DNA from: UBA1067 sp050874585
Lineage (GTDB): Bacteria > Verrucomicrobiota > Kiritimatiellia > RFP12 > UBA1067
Direction: 5' to 3'
DNA: 39,156 bases
NCBI GenBank assembly: GCA_050874585.1
Contig: JBNMKZ010000018.1
Coordinates: forward strand, 1-39,156
A program made the position numbers and the translations under genes. The notes beneath the pieces are model-generated. The model ran no database searches. It saw nothing but the letters and a program-made list of their open reading frames with translations, and was not told the DNA's origin. Positions 1 to 9,663 of this stretch are shown here, in pieces; positions within the stretch are counted from its first letter, which is position 1; the number at the start of each line of letters is the position of its first letter.

Positions 1-7
1 CCACGGC

Positions 8-25
8 CCTCCCCCATGGGGGAGG
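8..25. repeat. Perfect 18-bp palindrome
   Basis: CCTCCCCCATGGGGGAGG is a perfect inverted repeat with no unpaired centre, at the extreme left edge. It could be the last part of a structure that begins outside the window. There is no T-tract behind it, so I do not call it a terminator. Confidence 0.5.
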
Positions 26-94
26 ATGGAGGAATGTCCTTCCCCTTGATGCTGTACGACTAATTGACCATATTCCCCTGTCATCCCATTGTAA

Positions 95-128
95 GAGTAG
101 ATGCCCATACCCTATGGGCATCTACTTT
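95..128. terminator. Strong hairpin upstream of the first operon, possible terminator of an upstream gene
   Basis: GTAGATGCCCATA (97-109), loop CCC, TATGGGCATCTAC (113-125) is a perfect 13-bp stem. A96/T126 extends it to 14 bp and two or three further weak pairs may follow. Only three T residues follow, so termination is plausible but not strong. It lies about 60 bp before the promoter at 187-195, which fits a boundary between transcription units. It could equally be a short dispersed palindromic element. Confidence 0.4.
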
Positions 129-165
129 GCCAATCCACATGGGGATAATCCAGGGTCGTTTACCA

Positions 166-195
166 TTGCGCGGCGAAGGGTGATTATGGTATACT
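166..195 (+). promoter_or_regulatory. Promoter of the TPR-addBA operon (extended -10)
   Basis: TATGGTATACT contains a -10 box TATACT (190-195) with an upstream TG in the extended -10 position. A weak -35-like TTGCGC (166-171) sits 18 bp upstream. The same TGGTATAAT core occurs before deoC and trpS, and a TGGTAGAAT variant precedes the gene at 18739. Predicted transcription start is about 202, leaving a leader of roughly 27 nt with a Shine-Dalgarno for the GTG at 229. Confidence 0.6.
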
Positions 196-228
196 TTGAG
201 GAAAGAAAAGCAGAAGGGATTTGATGTC

Positions 229-3200
229 GTGAAGGAGTTAGTTGCGTGTTTGGTGGCGGTGTCGCTGTCCACGGTCTTGGGGGCGGGAGCTCTCGATTTG
301 GAGCAGTCATTCGACGCATCGGTTGCGGCGGGGCATCCGCTGGCGGCCGAGAGCGCCTTTCGAAAGCTTGCGGTTGAGAATCCGTCGACGGCGGCCATTC
401 GCTACTTCAGGGCGGCGGAGGTTGCCCGTGAACTTGGAAATGACTCGCTCTATCGCGATCGCTTGTCGCACTTTCTCCAGTCCGAGAAGGGGTGGAGTGC
501 CGAGGTTGAGCAGGCGTTGAGGTATCTCTGCCGCGTTGACCCCCAGGCCAATCGGTTTGCGCGGATGGCGAAAAACGTGCCGCACGATGAGGCCTTGTTC
601 AGAGTCGGGCTGCGGATGCTGGGACGTCTGCGCGAGGTGCGGCGCGGGGACGAATTCGTCCGGCTTGCCGACGCTCTTCTGGGGACATTCACGACGAAAG
701 CCCAACGCGAGGAGATTCTGCGGCAGATTGTTGGCATGGTTCAGGTGGGGGCACCCGGCTTTCCCCACGCGGCACTTGCGGAGGTTCTTTCGCGGTATCC
801 GCTCGCCGATAGCCAGACCTTCCGTGAATTCACGTGGAATCGCAAGGAGTATGGGCCGGAGTGGATGTTGACCTACTGCGATCGACACAAGTGCCTTTGG
901 CAGCGTCCTGCGGAATATGCCCTTGAGATTATCCAGGGCGGCGCATGGGGAAAGGATCGTGAGCTCGCGGCAAAACGCGACCACCTGCTGTCCCTGTTCG
1001 CCAAGCGCGAGGCGGATTGCTTTGGCGCGAATGTGCCACCAATTGTCCCCAGTCTTTACTATCGCACGGCAATCCGCCGCCCGAAACTTTTCTTCTCCGA
1101 TGCCTCGACGAACGAGCAGGCGGGGGTTTGGGCGGCGCATCAGGCGGCCGAGCTGTTCAAGCGGATGGCGTCCAAGTCTGGGTGCTCGACGGAGCAGCTG
1201 TCGGAGATGTTCAACGATTCGATAAACTGCCGCGTTTGGCTCCGAAAGGACATTCGGTCGATTGTCGGTGGAGCGAAGACGTATGGGACGGCGCGTGCGT
1301 TGCTGACGCGGGGTCCCGAGGGCGACTTGCTGGCGGAGGCGGTCAAGTCGAAGTCGGCCGCCAAGCTGACGGCCTTTATCCGTGGCCTTGAGTCAGATAC
1401 AAAAGTGCCGCGCGCGCTCGTTGCCGATCTGCACTGGACGGCGGCCGAGGCGTATGCGGTGTGTGGCGAAACTGCCGGTTTGCGGCGCGTCTTTTCCGAC
1501 CTCGTGCGGTCGAATCCATCGGGATTCAACAGGGATACGATCTTTGACGTCCTGGCGCGCTACTCGGCCACGCCCGAGGCGAAGGTCTCGATCCTCAAGG
1601 ACACGTGGGCACTGACGGGGACGACGGACTCCTGGCGCAAGCTGATTGAGCGCTATGAGCAGGAGGCCGCACGGCGGCAAGCCTCGAAGCGCGGCAACCC
1701 GGTGCTGGGCGAATCGTCCGCTTTTCGTTCATTTGCCCAGACGGTCAAGTCGTCGAAGACGAAGGCGTCCGATCAAATTGTCCGTGCCTGGGTGGAGATG
1801 GAGGCGATGGCCAAACCAAAGTCGGGTCAGGCCTGCCCCGCCCGACTGCACGCCTGCGCGGCGGAGGCGACGGCGGCTTATCCTGGGCGATTCCCCGACT
1901 ATGGACGCTACCCCATTGAGTCGCGCCTGTATCAGAAGATTCTGGACCGTTACTTTGATTTCTGCCGAAGCGGAACGATGGACGACAAGCGGAAGTTCCT
2001 GCCGACGCTTGTGGCGAAACAGGGCGAGAAGAGCCCCGTTTGGCAGTGGTGGTTCTGGCAGTTTCCCAACGAGGTGCGGGACGATGCCGGCATGAACGCG
2101 TATTGCCGCGCCCGCGTCGAGGTGACGGGGAACTGGAACGAGATGGTGCCATTCCGTCTGCGAAAGGCCGACGAGCATCTGCCGTCCGATATTCCGTTTG
2201 AGAAGATGGACGCGAAATCGCTGATGCAGTTTGCCTACGACGGCTTTGTCGCGGGGCGGTTCTCTCGTTCCGTGCAGGTTGAGGTTCTGTTGACGCTTCT
2301 GAAGGCGCATCCCGTCTCGGCCTATTCGCGGGAAGCACTGGAGCAAATCTTCGGGCGTTGCGACCCGTCCATTCTGAGGGATGAGTCGTTTCTCTCCAAG
2401 TTGCCGTGGGATGCGCTTGAGTCGGAGGTGCTTGAGAAGGGGGCATCCTCCATGGGGGGGCTGGCGCGGATTGTGTTGCAGCTCTCGGCCTCGCACGGGC
2501 GGATTGGCGGGGCGCTGAAGCGCTACATGGGTTCAATTGAGCGCATGGTGGATGCCGCGACCGCCGTCTCTGCCTATGTTGCGCTACTCTCGCAGCGGGA
2601 TGTCATTTCGTCCGAGAAGAAAGCGGAGACGAAGACCGTCGACCTGTTCGGTCCGCTTGTGCGCACGAAGTTCCTGCCGCTGCTGAAGTCGATTCCGGCG
2701 CGGGCGGCCGGGAGCGTTTCGTTCAACTATCGCGTCGGGGATTTCTTCGAACGTCTGAAGAACTATGAGGAGGCCGAGTGGAATAAGCGGGAGAGCGAAC
2801 GCAATCAGTCCTCGATTGACCTTGTTCATGAGGTCTACGGCGAGTATGTGCGTCTCGTGCAGGCTGGTGCGGGCAGTACATTGGAGGACTATCGCGGCAG
2901 CATTGTCTACACGCGGGTCTATCGTTCGGCGCTTGCGGTGGCGAATGTCCCGGCCATGTCGGCGTTGGCGGTGGATGTTGGCAGGCGGTGGTGTGGATGG
3001 GTCGGACGCGACCTGGCGATTTCCGTCCTGAAGAAGACGGCGGAGGTTGGGGCGCACGAGCCGCTTTACCTGCTTGCCAACGCCATCCGCTCGGGTGAGG
3101 ATTCACAGCTTGTGGCCACGGCCGTGCGCTTGCGGGCGGAAGTTTCGCGCAAATTGCCCGGGATTTATCCTGTTTCGGAGAAGGATCCGGCCTATCCGCT

Positions 3201-6200
3201 TTACGTTGCGGCCGATGAGTTGTCGCGGAACAATTCGGAGAGTGCGCGGGCGCTGCTGAAGGCTAACCTGTCCGTCTTTGAGCGCGAGGCGGCCACCTTG
3301 CCGCCCGAATTCACCGCCTGGGCGGTTGATCAGCTTCGTCTTGAGCGCGGCAAAAAGGACGAACTTCTTCAGAAGGCGCGGACGATTGCCACGCAACTTC
3401 TTTCCAATGAGGCGAAGATACCGCCATCGCTTGCGGCGGCCATGCTACTCGTCCGTGCCGAGACATTCCGCGACCAGCAGAATTTTGAGGCGGCGAAACT
3501 GGAATACCAGTCGATTCGGAATAATCCCGAATATGAGAAGACGCCTGCGGGGCGCAAGGCAATGTTCCGTGCGATGGACCTTCAAATTGGCACGGGAAAC
3601 GCAGCTGGTGCGGAGGCAACGCTTGAATACTGGCTGAGTCAGCCCGACCCCGAGGTTCAGGCCGAGGCGCACTATTTCCTTGCACGCATTGCGTTTGAGC
3701 GCAAGGACTACGAGATGTGCATCAAGCAGCTGCGGGAGGTGTTTGCCATCGACTTCACCCACACGGAGGCGCGGTTCCTTCAGGGCCAGTGGAAACTTGC
3801 GACGAATTCGGAGGTCGATGAGACGGAGGTCATGATTGGCAGTCTTTCGGACCGCACGTCCGTCCGCCCCGGCCAGCAGCTGACGATTACGGTTCAGGAT
3901 CGGAACCTGTCGATTGCCGGTGGAGGAAGTTCCATCCCCGTGTGCGTGACGACGGCCCCGGGTGGCGACCGGGAGCGCATCTACCTTTATCCGTCAGCCC
4001 GTGACCCCAACCTCTTCCGGGGCGTAATTGACGTCCGTTTGGCGGATGCCGTCATCTCGAATCTCGTCCTCGAAGTCCACGGTGACGATCTTGTTTCCTA
4101 TGAGATAGACCCGCAGTTCTTGGCGAATCGCGGACTCGTGCGCAATCGTCCAAAGCAGTTGCGCGTCGTTGACGATGCGCGTCTTGCCATCGGTGCGGGG
4201 GCACCGCGAACGGACGAAACCGAGGCGGCCTCGCAGGTCGAGTCCCTCGTTTCCGATGCGGGGGCTGGTGACGCAACTGCGCTGGCGGCTACGCTTCGCC
4301 CGGGCAACCCACTCTACATCGCCGTTTCGGATAAGGATCGCTCGTTCGGTGGGAGCACCAACCGGGTCACCGTTTCGGTTGAGACGACATCGGGCGATCG
4401 GCTTTCGTCCGTTGTGCTGGAGGAAGTTGCCCCCTGTACGGGTATCTTTCGTGGCATGGTGCCGACGGCACTGCCGCCGCCCCGGGCCTTTGCGAGCGAC
4501 ACATCGGTCGGGACGAATCCGGGCGATGTCATCAATTCGCGTCGCTCGGGCAAGTGGAAGTCGCTCCCCGATGGGCAACCCGGCAAGTGGTTCGAGGTCG
4601 ACACGATGGGGTCTTACCTCGTCTCCAATGTCCAGATTCGCCTGCCGGCACCGGCGGAAGTCACGGCCATCCGTCTTTCAGGTTCGTTGGGCGGCGACCT
4701 GATGCGGCTTGGGGCACTGTCGGCGACCGATCCGAAGACGCGGCTTGGCCTGCACTACCAGACGGAGCGCGTGGGCGGCTTCCGCGGCGAGGCCTCGATT
4801 CGCGATCACATGGAGAAGTCGACGGCTCCCCGTTCGGTGCTTGTCACAAATGTCGTCTATCGTCCCTCCTGGAACAATCAGCCGAATGTCGCCCGCTTTG
4901 ACGGTGCGTTTATGCAGCCAAAGGACTACGACTACCTGCGCTTTCGGATTGATCCAATAGAGGAGTCGGGCACCGCGCTCTCCCGCCTGTGGTTGGCTGT
5001 CGCCATTGACGGCAAGACGGTCTTTACGGGGAGCGGTGCGGGGCTCGCCGGACGCAACTTCGCGTGCGAGATGTCGCCGGGCGTTCATCGACTTGAGGTG
5101 TTTGTGACGGCTAATGGGAAGGGGGATGCTTTCAGACTCCTGTGGGAACCGAAGGAGTCGGATGCCACGGCGATACCGTCGGACTGGTTTGATGCCACGA
5201 TTCATCCTGAAATCGCTGCGTTCGTGGCTGACCGGGCGGTTCTGCGCCGCACGAAGGAGGGCATTGTTGCGACTTTTGCGAAGCCCATGCGTCTGCGCAA
5301 TGTGCGCTGGGAGTTCCTTGGGCACACGAGTTCGGACGTGACGATTGAGTCGATGACGATGGTGGATGCCGCGGGCAAGACCATCCTGCCTGTCGCGAGC
5401 GATTTCTCGGATGCGCAGCGCAATGAGACGCTGGAAGTTGCGCCGGGCGACCGCATCGTCGTCCACTACACGGACGAGGCGACGAGTTCGGGCGAGCGGA
5501 AAGTTCTCGAAAAGACAATGGATTCAAGCTTTACAGACGCGGAGATCGGCTTCTACTTTGAGGAACTGGTCGACTCGCCGTATGGCGGCAATCCTCTTTC
5601 AACCTATCGTGAGGCTTATCGGTTCATCCCTGGCGACACATTGCTGGTTGTAGTGCGAGATGCCGATTTGGATGTCAGCGACGCGGCGGACAAGGTCAAG
5701 GTTCTTGTGGAGTCTGCCTCAGGGGAGCGTAAGACGGTGACGCTTCTGGAGCAGTCGCGAGACGCGCTCAAGGCGAATGGACGCGGACAGTCGGAGGGTG
5801 TACACACGGGCTTTTTCGTCGGTCTCCTGCGCACGGCGGCCATGGATGACGCGAATGCCCACAAGAAGGCGATGCGTGTTCGGGAGACGGATGCGCTGAC
5901 GCTGACCTACGAGGATCGCGAGAACACGAATCCGGGTGTGCCGTGTGCCCGGACGGCTAAGGTGCAGGCGATTCGGGCCACGGTGCCGGAACTGACGCTC
6001 TTCCACACGCGGCAGATTCGTACGGAGGATAAGAGCGCCGAAGCGAAGAGCCGTCTGGAGCTGATTCGCCGCCGTCCGGGGAATGAGAAGATTGATCGAC
6101 TCTGCCGAACGGATTTGGTGGCCGTGCCGATGACGCGGTCGCTCTCATCCTCAACGAATGCCGTCAAGGTCAATGTCGCCGCGCCTGTTCTTGTGCGTGT

Positions 6201-7962
6201 CAACGATCCTTCGCGGGCGCGTCACGCCGCGTCACGGCTGACGCTTGAGGTCGTCTCGGGTTCTGAACTTGCCCGGGCAGAGGAAGCGGGTGAAGAGCCG
6301 AAGGTCGAGACGACGGTGCTTGGACTTGGTGCGCCGTTCAAGGGCGTTCGCCTTCGCCGTGGGGAGGAGACAATCCGGGAGGCGCGGATGGCCGGCAGTT
6401 TCAACGGTATGGTCTATCTGGTCGTTGGTTCGGCCGAAACGGCCAATGAAGATGTGCTGGCGGCGTGTGGTCGGATTGGCACGGTCGCCGAAGATGCACG
6501 GGCGACCTATCCGGCCCTGCTGGGTGTGAATGGAAACGACACTGTGCGGCTTCGTGTCCTCGATGGTGAGAAGGTCCTCCTGGAACGGGTCTTGGAATTG
6601 GCGGATAATGCGAGCCTGTCGCTGATGGATCCATCTTGGAAGGCGGAGCGGACAGCTGTTCATGTCGGGGAACGCTTCTTCATCCAGCTGACGGATGCGG
6701 ATCGTGATGAAAGCGATGAGCCGGACAGCATCCGTCTGGCCGTCACGAGTCTTGTCAGCCGTGTCGGGCGCACAGTCGTCTTGACGGAGACAATGCCGCA
6801 TTCGGGCGTTTTCAACGGAGTCCTTCGCCCCGTCCTGTTTGCGCCGGACGAGCTGATTCCGTCCGTCGTGACGGGGGGTGTTGGTTCGACCGAGATGATG
6901 GTGGCGGACGATCGGTTCGCGGCGCGGTATGGCGACAGTCTCGTCATGAACTACACGGATGCGCGAACGCTCGCGGAGACCGGGCGAACGCTCTGCCTGA
7001 CGGGGACGGTTTATCGTGGCTCGAATGGTGATATCTGCCTTTTCTCCAAGCGATTCCGCGATGCCGACCAGGCGGTGCAGGTCCAGTTCCGACTGGCAGA
7101 ATGCCTGTTTGAGCAGGCAAAGGAGCACCGGAAGCTGAAGCAGTCCGAGAAGAGTGCCGAGGCGATTGCCCAGGGGCGGTACATTCTTGAGGAGGCCCTC
7201 AAGAACTATCCCGATTCATCCCACCTTGTTCAGGGCGAGTATCTTTTGGCCAACCTCTATCAGGAACTGGCTACGGAGCAGAAGGAGTCCGGAGACATGG
7301 AAAAGGCGCGGACGCTTTACTCGGAGGCGTTGGCACGGTTCTCGCAGCTTCTGGCCGTCTGGCCCGAGGGCGAATATGCCGCACGGGCGCAGTACCATAA
7401 GGCGCTTTGCCTTGAGATGCTGGGGGACTATCGCCGGGCGAGCGAGGAGTATGTCAAGATGACCTATCTCTACCCCGAGTCCGAATTGGTCGGTGACGCG
7501 ACGATACGGCTGGCGACCTACTACTACAAGGATGCCCAGCGGTATGATGTCTCGGCGCACATTTACGAGAACTTTCAGAAGCGCTTTCCAACGCACGAGA
7601 AAGCGCCGCGTGCGCTCTTCATGTGCGGCAGTTGCTATGTCAAGGAGGCCGAGAAACTCCAGTCTGAGTCCGCGAACGGTGGTGGGCACGGTCTCGGTGC
7701 CAATGCCTCGCTGATGTACCAGAAGGCCGTGAACGCCTTTGACGCGTTGACCGAGACCTATCGGCAGACGGCCACGCCCGAGTTGAGGGCGCAGGCACTC
7801 TACTGGGCGGGTGACATCTCGTTGCGGCGGAGGGACGCCCGGAAGTCCTACCTTTATCTCAAGCGTACCGTGCTTGAATACCCGGAAACGGAATGGGCGC
7901 GTCGTGCACGCGGGCTTCTCCTACAGGAGGCCCAGGCTTTTGAGGGAATGGAGGAGGAATAA
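229..7962 (+). CDS. Giant exported TPR and beta-sandwich repeat protein
   Basis: Predicted 2577-aa exported protein of unknown function. I start it at GTG 229, preceded by AGAAGGG at 212-218. The in-frame TTG at 196 lies on the promoter -10 and has no ribosome site. Residues 1-22 look like a Sec signal peptide ending near AGA-L. Residues ~25-1190 are alpha-helical with TPR-like repeats. Residues ~1200-2250 hold about five beta-sandwich modules, each with a D-x-D type loop (for example VVVRDADLDVSD near 1800 and IQLTDADRDESD near 2145), several closing in a T-G-x-F-x-G motif. A PA14-like stretch lies near 1550-1640. Residues ~2280-2575 are BamD/YbgF-like TPRs. The downstream gene overlaps the stop codon, so the two are probably translated together. 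A periplasmic or outer-membrane scaffold role is inference. The architecture is clear, the function is not. Confidence 0.85.
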   Translation: MKELVACLVAVSLSTVLGAGALDLEQSFDASVAAGHPLAAESAFRKLAVENPSTAAIRYFRAAEVARELGNDSLYRDRLSHFLQSEKGWSAEVEQALRYLCRVDPQANRFARMAKNVPHDEALFRVGLRMLGRLREVRRGDEFVRLADALLGTFTTKAQREEILRQIVGMVQVGAPGFPHAALAEVLSRYPLADSQTFREFTWNRKEYGPEWMLTYCDRHKCLWQRPAEYALEIIQGGAWGKDRELAAKRDHLLSLFAKREADCFGANVPPIVPSLYYRTAIRRPKLFFSDASTNEQAGVWAAHQAAELFKRMASKSGCSTEQLSEMFNDSINCRVWLRKDIRSIVGGAKTYGTARALLTRGPEGDLLAEAVKSKSAAKLTAFIRGLESDTKVPRALVADLHWTAAEAYAVCGETAGLRRVFSDLVRSNPSGFNRDTIFDVLARYSATPEAKVSILKDTWALTGTTDSWRKLIERYEQEAARRQASKRGNPVLGESSAFRSFAQTVKSSKTKASDQIVRAWVEMEAMAKPKSGQACPARLHACAAEATAAYPGRFPDYGRYPIESRLYQKILDRYFDFCRSGTMDDKRKFLPTLVAKQGEKSPVWQWWFWQFPNEVRDDAGMNAYCRARVEVTGNWNEMVPFRLRKADEHLPSDIPFEKMDAKSLMQFAYDGFVAGRFSRSVQVEVLLTLLKAHPVSAYSREALEQIFGRCDPSILRDESFLSKLPWDALESEVLEKGASSMGGLARIVLQLSASHGRIGGALKRYMGSIERMVDAATAVSAYVALLSQRDVISSEKKAETKTVDLFGPLVRTKFLPLLKSIPARAAGSVSFNYRVGDFFERLKNYEEAEWNKRESERNQSSIDLVHEVYGEYVRLVQAGAGSTLEDYRGSIVYTRVYRSALAVANVPAMSALAVDVGRRWCGWVGRDLAISVLKKTAEVGAHEPLYLLANAIRSGEDSQLVATAVRLRAEVSRKLPGIYPVSEKDPAYPLYVAADELSRNNSESARALLKANLSVFEREAATLPPEFTAWAVDQLRLERGKKDELLQKARTIATQLLSNEAKIPPSLAAAMLLVRAETFRDQQNFEAAKLEYQSIRNNPEYEKTPAGRKAMFRAMDLQIGTGNAAGAEATLEYWLSQPDPEVQAEAHYFLARIAFERKDYEMCIKQLREVFAIDFTHTEARFLQGQWKLATNSEVDETEVMIGSLSDRTSVRPGQQLTITVQDRNLSIAGGGSSIPVCVTTAPGGDRERIYLYPSARDPNLFRGVIDVRLADAVISNLVLEVHGDDLVSYEIDPQFLANRGLVRNRPKQLRVVDDARLAIGAGAPRTDETEAASQVESLVSDAGAGDATALAATLRPGNPLYIAVSDKDRSFGGSTNRVTVSVETTSGDRLSSVVLEEVAPCTGIFRGMVPTALPPPRAFASDTSVGTNPGDVINSRRSGKWKSLPDGQPGKWFEVDTMGSYLVSNVQIRLPAPAEVTAIRLSGSLGGDLMRLGALSATDPKTRLGLHYQTERVGGFRGEASIRDHMEKSTAPRSVLVTNVVYRPSWNNQPNVARFDGAFMQPKDYDYLRFRIDPIEESGTALSRLWLAVAIDGKTVFTGSGAGLAGRNFACEMSPGVHRLEVFVTANGKGDAFRLLWEPKESDATAIPSDWFDATIHPEIAAFVADRAVLRRTKEGIVATFAKPMRLRNVRWEFLGHTSSDVTIESMTMVDAAGKTILPVASDFSDAQRNETLEVAPGDRIVVHYTDEATSSGERKVLEKTMDSSFTDAEIGFYFEELVDSPYGGNPLSTYREAYRFIPGDTLLVVVRDADLDVSDAADKVKVLVESASGERKTVTLLEQSRDALKANGRGQSEGVHTGFFVGLLRTAAMDDANAHKKAMRVRETDALTLTYEDRENTNPGVPCARTAKVQAIRATVPELTLFHTRQIRTEDKSAEAKSRLELIRRRPGNEKIDRLCRTDLVAVPMTRSLSSSTNAVKVNVAAPVLVRVNDPSRARHAASRLTLEVVSGSELARAEEAGEEPKVETTVLGLGAPFKGVRLRRGEETIREARMAGSFNGMVYLVVGSAETANEDVLAACGRIGTVAEDARATYPALLGVNGNDTVRLRVLDGEKVLLERVLELADNASLSLMDPSWKAERTAVHVGERFFIQLTDADRDESDEPDSIRLAVTSLVSRVGRTVVLTETMPHSGVFNGVLRPVLFAPDELIPSVVTGGVGSTEMMVADDRFAARYGDSLVMNYTDARTLAETGRTLCLTGTVYRGSNGDICLFSKRFRDADQAVQVQFRLAECLFEQAKEHRKLKQSEKSAEAIAQGRYILEEALKNYPDSSHLVQGEYLLANLYQELATEQKESGDMEKARTLYSEALARFSQLLAVWPEGEYAARAQYHKALCLEMLGDYRRASEEYVKMTYLYPESELVGDATIRLATYYYKDAQRYDVSAHIYENFQKRFPTHEKAPRALFMCGSCYVKEAEKLQSESANGGGHGLGANASLMYQKAVNAFDALTETYRQTATPELRAQALYWAGDISLRRRDARKSYLYLKRTVLEYPETEWARRARGLLLQEAQAFEGMEEE

Positions 7963-9644
7963 TGAAAGGTGCTCATCCAATGGGGCGCGTCTTGTTGCTT
8001 CTGAGTGCGGTTCTCCTGGCACCAGGGATGGTTCGGGCCTGGGACTGGCGCGAGAGCTGGCGGATGCCGGCCGATGTCTACAAGGGGTTGGACTTTTCGG
8101 TGCGGGCGGGGGTCGACCGTGCGGTGCGCATTTTCTCCGAGGCGGTGGAGTGCGAGCGGCGGGGAACGCCTGCGCCGACCGTTCTGCCGCGCTACCGTGC
8201 GGCGCAGGCCGAGTGGCGCAAGGTTCAGATTCAGTCGGAGGCGGAGAACTTTGACGAGACGGTGCTCGCCTATTCTGTCTTTATGCAGGGCTGTTCGCTG
8301 GAGTGTGCGCATGACCGCAACGAGGCCGTCAAGCTCTATACGGAAGTTCTTGACCTCTATGGCGATGTCCGCTGGGTCTCGATTCCGGCCCGTTATCGTC
8401 TTGGCTGTGCCCAGATTTCGATGGGCGACATTCGTCGGGGCGAAGCGACGCTCGCCGAACTGGCTGAGGATCCGGAGGCAGTCGGAGAGCCGGCGACAGG
8501 CGATGCCATGATGGACACGGCGAATCGGCGTTGGGAGAAGGGCCGTCTTGAGGAGGCCCAGTCCTTGATGAAGGGCATTGTGCAGGAGCCGCGCTACAGG
8601 CGGACATCCCCTCGCCTGTGGGATGATGCGCGAATGGCACTCCTCGTCTCGATGTTTGCCCGTGGTGAATTGGCCGATTTGGACGAGGTTGTCTTTGCCC
8701 ATGTCGGCGAGTCGGCGGGAGACGCGAAGCGGCTCGCATGTGTTCGCTGGGCCTTTGATGCCTTTGACCAGTGCCTTGGAACGGCACGGACCTGGTGGAC
8801 GCAACGGTTCAGTGAGCAGTCCGCCATTGCCTTCCCGAAGGCGGGCGTTCGAAAGGAGCGGGAGAATCGAACGCGGCAAGGCTTCGCCACATGGTTCGCC
8901 TCGCAACGGGGCCTCTACGAGCAGGCGGGACGTATGGGCGATTACCAGTTGGCCGAATTGCGCGTCTGCGTACGGCTTGAGAAGGTGAAGTCGCTTGCGG
9001 GTCGCGTCGAGTCCATCAAGACGCTGATGAAGGCTGAGAAAGATCAGAAGAAGGCAGAGTCCATGGCGTGGGATGCCATCAAGTCCCTTGACGAAGCGCG
9101 GCAGTTTGAACTGGCGCGGACGATTCCCGATGCTATTCAGGATCCTCTGTCCGCCACATGGATGCGCTATGTCGTCGAGCGTGATGCGGGGGACTGGAAG
9201 GCCGCCGCGCAGATGCTGGAGGAATACCTGGCGCGGAAACCCGATGAGGACGGCACCCGGAATGCGAAGTGGGAACTCGCGCTCATTCTTCGCGATCGCC
9301 TCGGAAAGTCCGAACGGGCCGTCGACATTTTCAAGGAACTGAACGATCCGCCGCGGACGCTCTGGGAACTGCAACGAACCTATCGTGGATTGGGTAAGAA
9401 GAAGGAAGCCTACGAAATTCTTGGTGAACTCGCCTCCATCTTTGCGAAGGAAGCGCCCGAGGCGATTTTGACGACTGCCCGCTACCGCGAGGCGGATGGT
9501 GAGAAGGAAAAGGCCATCGCCCTTTATCGTCGGCTTCTGACACATCCGGAGTGGAAGCGTTCGGGACAGTCGTCGCAGGCGCATCAGGCACTGGAACGGC
9601 TGGGTATTGCCACAGGTGGGGCAATGATTAACGATGTTCGTTGA
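7962..9644 (+). CDS. Exported TPR protein
   Basis: 560-aa protein with a likely signal peptide: a short basic start, then a hydrophobic run RVLLLLSAVLLAPGMVRA ending near residue 25. The rest is almost entirely helical and matches tetratricopeptide spacing, with pairs such as NEAVKLYTEVLDLYG, WKAAAQMLEEYL and EKEKAIALYRRLL. No catalytic motif is seen. The ATG overlaps the last base of the preceding TAA, and a strong GAGGAGG at 7951-7957 precedes it, so translational coupling is expected. ATG 7980 is a weaker alternative start. Its position between two larger TPR proteins suggests all three assemble in the envelope; that is inference. Confidence 0.85.
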   Translation: MKGAHPMGRVLLLLSAVLLAPGMVRAWDWRESWRMPADVYKGLDFSVRAGVDRAVRIFSEAVECERRGTPAPTVLPRYRAAQAEWRKVQIQSEAENFDETVLAYSVFMQGCSLECAHDRNEAVKLYTEVLDLYGDVRWVSIPARYRLGCAQISMGDIRRGEATLAELAEDPEAVGEPATGDAMMDTANRRWEKGRLEEAQSLMKGIVQEPRYRRTSPRLWDDARMALLVSMFARGELADLDEVVFAHVGESAGDAKRLACVRWAFDAFDQCLGTARTWWTQRFSEQSAIAFPKAGVRKERENRTRQGFATWFASQRGLYEQAGRMGDYQLAELRVCVRLEKVKSLAGRVESIKTLMKAEKDQKKAESMAWDAIKSLDEARQFELARTIPDAIQDPLSATWMRYVVERDAGDWKAAAQMLEEYLARKPDEDGTRNAKWELALILRDRLGKSERAVDIFKELNDPPRTLWELQRTYRGLGKKKEAYEILGELASIFAKEAPEAILTTARYREADGEKEKAIALYRRLLTHPEWKRSGQSSQAHQALERLGIATGGAMINDVR

Positions 9645-9663
9645 GTGGGAAGGGGAATCTGGA

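Noticed and set aside
196..198. TTG start for the giant TPR protein
   Set aside because: It overlaps the -10 region of the promoter and has no ribosome site; GTG 229 has both a Shine-Dalgarno and a signal peptide directly after it.
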